The notes under the pieces: generated by a model
Told to the model about the DNA's origin: nothing
Databases searched by the model: none
The model's input: the letters and a program-made list of their open reading frames with translations, nothing else
Part shown: piece by piece, positions 34,655-42,894 of the stretch
Position numbering within the stretch: the stretch's first letter is position 1
Layout: every line of letters starts with the position of its first letter
Origin: Halorubrum lacusprofundi ATCC 49239
GTDB lineage: Archaea; Halobacteriota; Halobacteria; Halobacteriales; Haloferacaceae
Assembly (NCBI RefSeq): GCF_000022205.1
Contig: NC_012028.1
Span: 1 to 64,000 of the forward strand
Reading direction: 5' to 3'
Length of the DNA stretch: 64,000 nucleotides
Program-made: the position numbers and the translations under genes

Positions 34655-35083
34655 ATGCCTGACAACGTTCTCGTCGCGTTCGATGGGTCGCCACTCTCCG
34701 AGAGTGCGCTCACACACGCTGTCGAGAACTACCCGAACGCGAGCATTACCGCGATGTACGTCATCAATCCGATCGACTCGATTATCGATGTTGAGGCCGG
34801 CGGCCTCCCCGTCGCAGAAGACTGGTACGACAATGCCCAAGAACGAGCAACTGCCATCCAGACAACAGCCACGACTCTCGCATCGGATCACGATATCGAC
34901 CTCAAGACTGTCACGGAAGTTGGCAAACCGGCACGAGAGATCGTCGAATATGCTGACAACCACGACATCGATCACATCGTCGTAGGAAGTCATGGCCGAT
35001 CTGGAATCGACCGTGCGATTCTCGGAAGCGTCGCTGAGAGAGTTACCCGCCGAGCACGGATTCCGGTGACGATCATCAGCTGA
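34655..35083 (+). CDS. Universal stress protein (UspA family)
   Basis: 142 residues, the usual length of a single-domain Usp. It begins NVLVAFDGSPLSESAL and has the C-terminal nucleotide-loop signature GSHGRSGIDRAILGSVAERV (G-x-x-G-x(9)-G-S/T, about 110-129) followed by a final beta strand. It is a cytoplasmic ATP-binding-type dimer linked to stress survival. It stands alone between small membrane protein genes and an insertion sequence. Confidence 0.93.
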   Translation: MPDNVLVAFDGSPLSESALTHAVENYPNASITAMYVINPIDSIIDVEAGGLPVAEDWYDNAQERATAIQTTATTLASDHDIDLKTVTEVGKPAREIVEYADNHDIDHIVVGSHGRSGIDRAILGSVAERVTRRARIPVTIIS

Positions 35084-35166
35084 GTGGTTCGAACCAGACA
35101 GGAGGTCGCTCAAGTAGACCGAGAATACGCTCTCGCGTGCGGTCAGACGAGGATACAGAAAATACC

Positions 35167-36059
35167 GGCTCTGTTGAAATCCTCAGAGAGTTACACGTCC
35201 ATCCTGTAATTCTACGATATGAAGGCCCTCCCGAAGTCACAGATTCTCCGCTTTACTGAGAAAGCGATCCATCTGGCCCGCCGAGCAGTCTCTCGATACT
35301 CCTCGAAGTTTTCCAAACACCGCTATACACTTCCACAGCACGTTGTTCTGCTCTGTTTCAAAGTGCGGAAGAACACGACCTATCGTGGTCTGCTTGATGA
35401 ACTGATCGAGATGCCACGCATTCGTCGCGCCCTCGGATTAGCTGAACTCCCTACGCCGTCAACGCTCTGTAAGGCGTTCAATCGGCTTGATATGGCTGTG
35501 TGGCGTGTCATACTGACTCTCTCAACGGCGCTTCTTCCGACGAGTGGCGTCGTTGGAGTTGATGCGTCAGGGTTCGACCGCAGTCACGCCTCGAAACACT
35601 ACACGAAACGCGCCGAACTCACGATTCAGCAGCTCAAAGTGACGCTGTTGGTCGATGCGAAGGTGAACGCGATCATCGACCTACATGTGACGACGACACG
35701 AAAGCACGACAGCCAGATCGCCCCCTCTTTGATTAAGCGCAATCCCGAGGACATCGATATTCTGCTCGGTGACAAAGGCTACGACGACCAGAAAATCAGG
35801 CGACTCGTCCGTGAATACGAGGGTCGCCCACTGATTAAGCACCGTGAGTTCACACCAATTCATAAGGCATGGAACACGCGCTTAGATGCTGATCTTTACG
35901 GACAGCGTAGTCAATCCGAGACCGTCAACTCTACGCTCAAGCGGAAGTACGGTGCGTTCGTCCGATCACGACGATGGTGGAAACAGTTCCGTGAACTCAC
36001 CATCGCCTGTATCGTTCATAATCTCGACCGGTCGCTCTGAGCGGTCTAGACAGACAAAC
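35167..36059 (+). mobile_element. IS5-type element, right end cut off by ISH3
   Basis: The left end GGCTCTGTTGAAATCCTCAG starts near 35167. The matching inverted right end is absent: the sequence stops 19 bp after the transposase stop where ISH3 copy 2 begins at 36060. The element therefore carries a complete transposase gene but only one end, and should be unable to move by itself. Confidence 0.7.
35219..36040 (+). CDS. IS5-family transposase
   Basis: 273 residues with the DDE triad visible: Asp in VVGVDASGFDRSHA (about 119), Asp in DILLGDKGYDD (about 185), and Glu in GQRSQSETVNSTLKRKYGA (about 242), the Y-(2)-R-(3)-E-(6)-K pattern of the IS4/IS5 group. It is intact by sequence. A decayed homologue lies at 27855-28420. 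The host element lacks a right end, so the enzyme could act only on related elements elsewhere. Confidence 0.88.
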   Translation: MKALPKSQILRFTEKAIHLARRAVSRYSSKFSKHRYTLPQHVVLLCFKVRKNTTYRGLLDELIEMPRIRRALGLAELPTPSTLCKAFNRLDMAVWRVILTLSTALLPTSGVVGVDASGFDRSHASKHYTKRAELTIQQLKVTLLVDAKVNAIIDLHVTTTRKHDSQIAPSLIKRNPEDIDILLGDKGYDDQKIRRLVREYEGRPLIKHREFTPIHKAWNTRLDADLYGQRSQSETVNSTLKRKYGAFVRSRRWWKQFRELTIACIVHNLDRSL

Positions 36060-37460
36060 TCAGTACTTCACAAAGCCGCTTAGTTAGAACGTCTGCTTGC
36101 TGAAGGTGTGTCTAAAACCAAACAAGCAGACGGTGAGATCCACGAGGACCAGCTTCTTAACTTTCTCGTCAACCGCCTTGACGAGGAAGTTTCGCTCTCG
36201 TTAGCCAATAACGCTGAAATCACTGCTGAAGACATCTATGAGGTCCTCGTCGGCGCTTGCGCCGACGGGACCTCTGTCTCTACGCTCTGTGCGTCGAGCC
36301 AGAACTCACCCGCTGGGAACACGGTCCTCTACCATCTTCGGACGAAGTTCGAGCCGGAACGGCTCGAACGAGTCGCTAACACGCTCCTGCGAAAGGATCT
36401 CGATGAATTGCTCCCCGAACAGGTGGAGGTCTGCGCAGACCTCCACCTGCGGCCCTACTACGGTGACGAAGACGACACAGACGGCCTCTATCACTCGGTA
36501 GCGAAGCGTGGAACCACTGCGTTCCACGCCTATGCCACACTCTACGCGCGTGTGAAGAACAAACGCTACACGCTGGCGGTACGCCGTCTCAAAGACGGCG
36601 ATACCGCAAGTAGTGTCCTCGCTGAGTTCTTCGGTGTCCTCGACGGCCTTGACGCCGGGGTCAAGGCCGTCTACCTTGATCGCGGATTCTACGACAGTAA
36701 GTGTCTCACGCTGCTTCAGGCGCACAATTACGCGTACGTGATCCCGATCATCCGGTGGGGTGAGGCGATTCAGCAAGAGCTCTCGGAAGGATGGAGTCGC
36801 GTCATTCAGCATGATCTGACGGGGAAACTCGACGGTCACAGCTGGACCGTCGATTTTCCCGTCTACATCGACTGTACGTACCTAAATGGGAAGTATGACG
36901 AGAACGGTGTGGCGCGTCACGGCTACGCCGCTGACGCGCCGTTCATCGACTCACCACGGGACGCTCGATACCACTACTCGAAACGCTTCGGTATCGAGTC
37001 AAGCTATCGCTTGTTTGAGCAAGCGATAGCGACAACGACAACACGAGATCCAACGGTACGGCTGCTGTACGTGGTGGTGAGTCTCCTCTTACAGAACGTC
37101 TGGCGGTACCTTCACTACGAGTATGTGGCGACGCCCCGCCGAGGCGGGCGTCGCCTCTGGTGGTGGCCGTACAAGGAGTTCGTCAATATGATTCGACGAG
37201 CTGCGTGGACGGCCCTCGCGGTGCGTCGGGCCGTCCCCGCGAATCGGCCACCTGACGACCGATTCCACCGCTAACCACCGACCGAGCAAGCCAGCGGAGT
37301 GAGTGGCGACGCTGTCGCGTCGGCGGCTGACCGCCGCCGACAGCGACAGCTCTCCGTCGATCCGTCCGTAATTCTCTCGTCGAGACCGTCAGTACAACCG
37401 CTTCGACACAGAACTCAGGCCGCAGAAACAGCTAGCCGAGGATGCTTTGTGAGGTACTGA
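36060..37460 (+). mobile_element. ISH3-family insertion sequence, copy 2 (inverted)
   Basis: The reverse complement of 2588-3988, 1401 bp, with the same terminal repeats. Left flank caaac and right flank tgttg do not form a target duplication. On the left it abuts the IS5-type element; on the right it truncates the OLD-like ATPase gene. With copy 1 it brackets about 32 kb in inverted orientation. Confidence 0.92.
36108..37274 (+). CDS. ISH3-family transposase (copy 2)
   Basis: 388 residues, identical in sequence to the product of 2774-3940, so one copy gave rise to the other very recently or the two are kept identical by gene conversion. Start, length and likely catalytic acids are the same. 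Intact by sequence. Confidence 0.9.
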   Translation: MSKTKQADGEIHEDQLLNFLVNRLDEEVSLSLANNAEITAEDIYEVLVGACADGTSVSTLCASSQNSPAGNTVLYHLRTKFEPERLERVANTLLRKDLDELLPEQVEVCADLHLRPYYGDEDDTDGLYHSVAKRGTTAFHAYATLYARVKNKRYTLAVRRLKDGDTASSVLAEFFGVLDGLDAGVKAVYLDRGFYDSKCLTLLQAHNYAYVIPIIRWGEAIQQELSEGWSRVIQHDLTGKLDGHSWTVDFPVYIDCTYLNGKYDENGVARHGYAADAPFIDSPRDARYHYSKRFGIESSYRLFEQAIATTTTRDPTVRLLYVVVSLLLQNVWRYLHYEYVATPRRGGRRLWWWPYKEFVNMIRRAAWTALAVRRAVPANRPPDDRFHR

Positions 37461-38754
37461 TGTTGATCGTGTCTAGTATTTTATTCTGAATCAGAAGGGG
37501 GGAGTGCGTATTGAATATAATTTGCGCATCACCATTACAAAGACTTCTGAAGACTCGAAGTAAGTTCTTCTGCAGATTCGGATGCAGAAACAGTTCCGCC
37601 TCCTCATAGAGGATCAAGAGGGGTTGCCTCTGTTCATTTTCTTCACTATCTTCATTAGCTATAGAGAGCGAACCATCTCGAAGATCAGCAATAGTGCGAA
37701 GCATACTGAAAACCAGTACCCGCCTCACACCTTCACCAACATTCTCGTGTGACAAGGTGTCTTCAAGTTGATCATCTTCAATCCGAATATCCACGCCTCG
37801 GAATAATCTCCTACTCTCCACTCGTGGGAAATCCAACTCCACAGAATAATCTCTGAAGGCTTGCTTGAGATAATCACTTATTTGGGTCTCAAAGGCTTCT
37901 GAACTGGTGTCTAGTCGATCATATACACTGCCTAAATTTTCATCAAGTTGTTTGTTGATATCTTCCTCTAATTCACTATATAGGGCATCGGTCATTTCGC
38001 CTAGTTCGCCCGAAGTCTGGGCCGCATCTTCAACTTCTTTGATAGCAGGTATCTTGACCACGTCAGGAAGCACTACCTCTCTAATCAACTGTTTCGTACC
38101 CGAAGGAAAACTCGTAGGCTTCGGTTCAAATTCAAGACCCTCCGGCCGAGAGGCTATGTAACTCTCATACCCATCCTTCCATGCACCCTTCTGCTTCAGA
38201 CTGTCTTCGTCGACATGTCCCGCGACTTCTGGATATTTTTCCCGCATCGCGTCCCGATAATCAGTGTTGGTGAACCCCTCTTTATCATCGATATTTCCCC
38301 ACTGATCATCGCGGAAGTCCAGAAAAGTATCTTCACTCAGTTCCTCATCAATAGGCCTGAGTTGGATTACTTGGAATGATGTATTTCCCCCTTTCTCTTC
38401 CGATTCGGTAATACGACAGATTCCAAGATGATTGTCGAAGTCTTCCCAGTTTAGAAGGAGTTCTCGTACCTGCTCCCGCTTCCTCTCATCCTGTATCCGG
38501 TGTAGGTCTTTTTCTAATACATTAAAATACCCTCTGACCTCTACTGTTCGAGAAGTCTCCTTGTTCCAGTAGAGTTCCTCATCTTTCGTCTTATCCTCTT
38601 GCTCAAGCAGGTATTTGATAGATGAAACAATATTGGTTTTTCCAACGTTGTTTTTTCCTACGAGACAGTCAAGTCCTTCAAATGTTATTGCGTCATCTCC
38701 CCATTGTTCCTTTATCGAACGGTGATTTTTGACTTCTATCCTATCAAGATTCAT
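37432..38754 (-). pseudogene. OLD-family ATPase truncated by ISH3
   Basis: The N-terminal ABC/SMC-like ATPase of an OLD-type (overcoming lysogenization defect) protein: Walker A VGKNNVGKTN at about 32-41, Walker B LILYEEAELFLHP near 385, and THSPLL near 420. Full OLD nucleases continue with a C-terminal TOPRIM nuclease domain. Here the frame enters ISH3 at 37461 and ends after nine IS-encoded residues at 37432, so TOPRIM is missing. The truncated 440-residue protein may still hydrolyse ATP but should not cut DNA. The gene is A+T-richer than its neighbours, a sign of transfer. A KTSC gene lies just upstream. Confidence 0.82.
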
Positions 38755-38772
38755 TTTAATACCACCATTGAG

Positions 38773-38985
38773 CTATCGAACTTGTTCGTACTGGTACACA
38801 TTTTTAATGTTGCTGTGGAAGCACTTCCCATGTGAAGACGCGTTCATCAAGTCTGTGTGAATATTTGCGGGAACACTGAAATAACGGTAGACTCCCCCAC
38901 TGTTGAATTCGATCTCTAAGATTTGGTCGTCTTGATTATAGCCGACACTTCTTAGGTTGCTAGAAGATACGGAAGTCCTGTCCAT
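38773..38985 (-). CDS. KTSC-domain protein
   Basis: 70 residues, about the size of a single KTSC domain. The pattern SSNLRSVGYNQDDQILEIEF, GGVYRYFSVP, NASSHGKCF and NIKNVYQY matches the domain, named for a conserved Lys-Thr-Ser-Cys-type segment. These small proteins are found alone or attached to enzymes, and their role is unclear. The ATG at 38985 lies 18 bp upstream of the OLD-like ATPase start, so the two probably form one operon. Confidence 0.8.
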   Translation of the reverse strand: MDRTSVSSSNLRSVGYNQDDQILEIEFNSGGVYRYFSVPANIHTDLMNASSHGKCFHSNIKNVYQYEQVR

Positions 38986-39201
38986 AGGCCTGAATGTGAA
39001 AGGAAGTCATATAGTTCTACCTTTGTTCACAAGTTCATAGATCTGCAGACATTTATCCATCCACTAGCATGCATATCCTTTTCACTCATCGGTGGGTGTC
39101 AGTGATGTAGGACATGATTGAGTTGCTAGAAAAGGCAGCCTCTTTTCCAACAAGGAAAAATCTTAACAACCGTTTCGGTTGCGAGGATCCCCATTCGTGC
39201 C

Positions 39202-40272
39202 ATGACTGAACGTCAAAGAGCCCTCGGTGATTTCGGTGGTGAAGGTAGAAACAGGAGCAAATCTAGCAGCGACCCCCCGGAGTACAATTACTCGATTGAG
39301 GGGCACATCGGCTATTTCTCGTGGTACCGCGGAACCCCATCGCTCTCTTTTATAGATTCTGATGCTACACTAAATTGCGACAGCTTAGTCGGTGAGTCAC
39401 TCCGCGTCACCCTCCATGAGGAACGCGTCTGTGGTAACTGCGGCGAGAAGCTCTCGAAGCCGAAATACTCGGTATGTTACGACTGTAAACAACGGCCGCC
39501 ATTTACGCAGTGCATCAAGACGCCGGGTACTGACTGTAAGAACGCCGACTGTCCATTCCCCGACTACAAGCGCGATGCGTGCGCCCACACTTACGTCGTT
39601 TACCTCGTCACGAAGGCTGATGTGAAGGTTGGCATCAGCCGGAGCGACCGTCGTCTCCAGCGGTGGGCCGAGCAGGGCGCGAGTCACGCTATCGTCGTTG
39701 CCGAAACGCCGAATCGAAAGTCGGCGGGGCTCATCGAGGAGGCGTTCAGTGATCGCTTTGAAACCCAGTCGAGTAGTTCATGGTACGAACCGCGGACGTC
39801 TCCTGTTGAGGATCTTGTTGAGGCCACCCGAACGGTGCCAGAGTACATTCCAGATGACTCACGGTTACACGCGTGTCTCACCCTCAACGATCTTGATGAG
39901 GATGTTGTCGCTGACCGAGTCGTATCAATACCTCACCGTGCGACCGGCATCGACCACGCGCGTGGTGTAAATCGACCCGAACTGGAGGTCGGCGATAACG
40001 GCGAGGGGACGATTTTAGGCGTTCGGGGGAGTGTCATCCTCACGGACTCCTTTGCACTTAATCTCAAGAAACGCCAAGGTTATCGAACGACCATCGAAAC
40101 AACGGCCGAGCTTGCCGTCGAAGTGGAGGATAAACTCTGTTGTCTGCTACGATTCGTAGGCGGATTGTGGGACGGCGTGGCGCAGAAACTGCAGTCAGAA
40201 CGACAACTGAAAGATAGCAATGACGGCACACATTACTCTGGAGGAGATGGACGTAGCGAACGATCTGGATGA
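39202..40272 (+). CDS. DUF2797 protein with Zn sites and GIY-YIG-like core, overlaps ago
   Basis: 356 residues. Cys pairs at C77/C80 and C92/C95, and C104, C112, C117 with C127/H129, suggest two zinc sites. Directly after them YVVYLVTKADVKVGISR (about 131-147), Arg residues at 148-154 and Glu 179/180 follow the order of a GIY-YIG nuclease (two strands, Arg, Glu), although the exact GIY and YIG triads are replaced. This matches DUF2797. The gene overlaps the first ago start by 53 bp, so they are cotranscribed and coupled. It may be a nuclease or nucleic-acid-binding partner of Argonaute. Domain family fairly sure; activity inferred. Confidence 0.75.
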   Translation: MTERQRALGDFGGEGRNRSKSSSDPPEYNYSIEGHIGYFSWYRGTPSLSFIDSDATLNCDSLVGESLRVTLHEERVCGNCGEKLSKPKYSVCYDCKQRPPFTQCIKTPGTDCKNADCPFPDYKRDACAHTYVVYLVTKADVKVGISRSDRRLQRWAEQGASHAIVVAETPNRKSAGLIEEAFSDRFETQSSSSWYEPRTSPVEDLVEATRTVPEYIPDDSRLHACLTLNDLDEDVVADRVVSIPHRATGIDHARGVNRPELEVGDNGEGTILGVRGSVILTDSFALNLKKRQGYRTTIETTAELAVEVEDKLCCLLRFVGGLWDGVAQKLQSERQLKDSNDGTHYSGGDGRSERSG

Positions 40273-40810
40273 GGGTGCAAAGTACACGACGACCTTCGAG
40301 GTCGTTGACGCTCAACACCACCCTAACCGTGGGCCCGGAAACCGCGTTCTCAAGTACGTAGACGAGACGGGTAGACGGCCAGGCATCACCCTTTGGGTAA
40401 ACTCAACGCCTGACGAGGTGTACGAGACGGATTTCGAAGCCGGCGAGACATACACGCTGACAGACCTTCGCTACTCTATCAACGAGTCCAGTGGTCGAAC
40501 CTTCTACAATCTTACTGCGACGGCCGATACTAAAGTGACTCAGTCGACGAGAGACGCGGACATAGGTGAGACCACCAGTTCTGCTGATGTAGAATCGTCA
40601 TCCGGAGACGATGAGACATCGTCGGTTGACGTGAGGGCGAAGCAGGGGGGGACAGTAGCGAAGCAGAACGGAATAACACCGACTCGACAGGCGAGGAAAA
40701 GGAGCCCCGAGCCGTGTCCGCGTCGGTTGATGAAGAAATGCAGGCAGAAATCGATGATGCGTTCGCCGACGTACCTGAGTCAGCGACCGAGCAGACGGGA
40801 CACGCGCTGA
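40220..40810 (+). CDS. Argonaute fragment 1: N-terminal OB/RepA-like domain
   Basis: The first ~140 residues (FEVVDAQHHPNRGPGN, then ITLWVNSTPDEVYETDFEAG and TFYNLTATAD) align with the N-terminal OB-like domain of NgAgo, described as a single-stranded-DNA-binding repA domain. An ATG at 40250 is an alternative start. After about residue 140 the translation turns from acidic to basic and Pro/Arg-rich, which marks reading in the wrong frame past the G7 run. As it stands, a 196-residue protein would be made. Confidence 0.75.
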   Translation: MTAHITLEEMDVANDLDEGAKYTTTFEVVDAQHHPNRGPGNRVLKYVDETGRRPGITLWVNSTPDEVYETDFEAGETYTLTDLRYSINESSGRTFYNLTATADTKVTQSTRDADIGETTSSADVESSSGDDETSSVDVRAKQGGTVAKQNGITPTRQARKRSPEPCPRRLMKKCRQKSMMRSPTYLSQRPSRRDTR

Positions 40811-42894
40811 CGACCTTCCGAAGTGAGAAATCACTCTCTGAATTTGCGGTTCACGAGTACACGCTGAAAGCCAAGGACGGGTACCGTCCCGATGATCATC
40901 AAGCCGCCCTGCGCGACACGTACAAGGCGAGACGAGACATCTTGGGAGAGTTTGAGAGCTCGTCTCCCCCGGTTATCGCCGTTCGAGATGCCCTCGCGCT
41001 CGCTACTCCGTCCCCACTCCCTGTTGAAGATTTAGAGCTGAAGAATTTCGAGATGGTCAACGACGGGCCACACACACTGGACTACACCGATTATAGTGAC
41101 AAGGCTGTCACAAAGGGGCTCATCGACGCCTCACTCCGTCGCATTCTGGATGGTGACTATGAGGTTCGAGGCATCGACACGGTCCTCTCAAAGCGCCCTG
41201 TTATCCAGAAACAAGACTTCCGCCTGCACGAACGATGGAATCTCTCGCTATCGGTAACGAATGCTGGCGTCGTCTATCTCTCGGTTGACTTCCGGCACAA
41301 GACCATCTCTGAGTACACCCTCGACAAATTCGATCTCGATAAGCTCTATCGTGGCCTCCGCGTCAACGTAACGTACAAGCAGAGCGGGAAAGGGGCGTTC
41401 GTTGACGAGCTAATGGATAAGACGGTCAACGAGAGTATCGATGATATGGGTAATCAAAGCGTCGTTGAGTACCACGAGGGAGCAGAACGGATCCCCGACC
41501 GCGTTCTGAAAGAAATCGCTCGTGCTGACCGGCGGGTAGTGAAAGTCACCAAGCAGGGTTCGCACAACACCGAGTATTACCCCCAGCGACTCCTCGCCCT
41601 ACAGGGTCACCCGCAGAACGTGAAGGCGTTTGCCCCGAGATTTAATGAGGCGACTCGCGGGAAGACGCGGCTATCTGCCCAACGGTGTCTCAATCGGGCG
41701 ACAACTTTCGTCGAAAATCTTCCGCCGGTCATTCCGCTAGGAGGGGCGACTCTCTCGTTTGACGCAACACCGGTCAATGGCGATGACACTTGGGAGATGT
41801 CGCGGTTGTTTGAGACCGACGCCCACATCCTCCAGTTCGCCGAGGAGCAAACTGGTGACCATCCGCGACGGGTGAAGCACAATGAAGTGTACGAAGCCCC
41901 CGAGGAGTTCTCGGTGTGTCTCGTCCATCCGAGCGCGGGCCCACACGCTGAGCGGTGGGAAAACCTCGATCAGCAACTCAAGGACATCGGAGCGGGTCCT
42001 GAAGCGGTTAATCGGGTGCAGTACGACCCGTTCAAAACTGCTGATGAGATCTATACCGACCTGCTGGTTGACGTACCCGATGACCACGAGTACTCTGCCG
42101 CGTGTGTCATCCTGCCGAAGGCGGATTTCAGCATGGGTGAGAGTAGCGCGAGCGACATTTATCACGAGATGAAGAAAGCGCTCCGCCAGAGGCGTGTTGA
42201 TAGCCAGATGGCCCATATCGACACGCTCGCCACCAGCTACGCGCTTCCGAACGTCGCGCTGGGATTGGTCGCTGCCGCGGGCGGCATTCCATTTACAACC
42301 GAGGATGCAATGCCAGGCGAGACGGATCTGTTCATCGGAATTGACGTATCCCATCGCTACCCGCGAGATACCGACGAACGTGTCCATATCGCCGCCTCAA
42401 CGACGAGTATCTACGGCGACGGTACTATCCTCGGGTATACCTCTGCGAAACCCCAGACGGGTGAAAAGGTGCCGCCGAAAGAGCTGAAGAATCTCACGCG
42501 CCAATCGATCGCGGGGTACAAGCAGGAACACGGCGAATATCCAGACCGCATCGTCATCCACCGGGACGGATTCATGCGCGAGGATCTCGATCAGGTAGAG
42601 GAGATGTTAGAATCGATGGACATCAACTACGATGTTGTCGAGATTCGCAAGCAATCGCCAGCGCGCGTTCTCAACCTCGCAGACGGCGTCGCCAAGATAC
42701 CCGACAAGGGCATTGCCGCACTCAACCGCGAGGAAAATAGAGCTATCCTCGCTACATTCGGTGACCCCGAGTCGCAAGCGACGAGCTCAAACACGGGACT
42801 TCCTCAGCCTATCCAAGTCGAGCGCAAGGCTGGCGACACTGACATCAAAACGTTGGTCGTGTCGCAAAGTCCTCTAGAGTTCAGTAGTAACTGA
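40714..42894 (+). CDS. Argonaute fragment 2: N/PAZ, MID and truncated PIWI
   Basis: 726 residues if started at the GTG at 40714. Residues ~80-330 correspond to the N-linker-PAZ-like region, ~390-510 to MID (LVAAAGGIPFTTEDAMPG near its end), and 540 onward to PIWI with Asp544, Glu584 and Asp618. It ends IKTLVVSQSPLEFSSN, of which the last ~14 residues come from ISH6. It lacks the final PIWI strand-helix with the fourth catalytic Asp. It might still bind guide or target but should not cut. Confidence 0.85.
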   Translation: MSASVDEEMQAEIDDAFADVPESATEQTGHALTTFRSEKSLSEFAVHEYTLKAKDGYRPDDHQAALRDTYKARRDILGEFESSSPPVIAVRDALALATPSPLPVEDLELKNFEMVNDGPHTLDYTDYSDKAVTKGLIDASLRRILDGDYEVRGIDTVLSKRPVIQKQDFRLHERWNLSLSVTNAGVVYLSVDFRHKTISEYTLDKFDLDKLYRGLRVNVTYKQSGKGAFVDELMDKTVNESIDDMGNQSVVEYHEGAERIPDRVLKEIARADRRVVKVTKQGSHNTEYYPQRLLALQGHPQNVKAFAPRFNEATRGKTRLSAQRCLNRATTFVENLPPVIPLGGATLSFDATPVNGDDTWEMSRLFETDAHILQFAEEQTGDHPRRVKHNEVYEAPEEFSVCLVHPSAGPHAERWENLDQQLKDIGAGPEAVNRVQYDPFKTADEIYTDLLVDVPDDHEYSAACVILPKADFSMGESSASDIYHEMKKALRQRRVDSQMAHIDTLATSYALPNVALGLVAAAGGIPFTTEDAMPGETDLFIGIDVSHRYPRDTDERVHIAASTTSIYGDGTILGYTSAKPQTGEKVPPKELKNLTRQSIAGYKQEHGEYPDRIVIHRDGFMREDLDQVEEMLESMDINYDVVEIRKQSPARVLNLADGVAKIPDKGIAALNREENRAILATFGDPESQATSSNTGLPQPIQVERKAGDTDIKTLVVSQSPLEFSSN

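Noticed and set aside
2588-37460. Simple inversion between the two ISH3 copies as the explanation for missing target duplications
   Set aside because: Re-pairing the flanks as if the segment were flipped still gives no matching 5-mers, so deletion or multiple events are needed.
36060-37460. Composite transposon with proven mobility
   Set aside because: The inverted copies could mobilise the segment in principle, but the lack of outer target duplications and the cut genes at the junctions give no evidence that the whole 35 kb moved as a unit.
40714-42894. Argonaute as an intact short protein starting at 40714
   Set aside because: The upstream frame encodes the matching N-terminal OB-like domain and the 3' end is found beyond ISH6, so this is a fragment.
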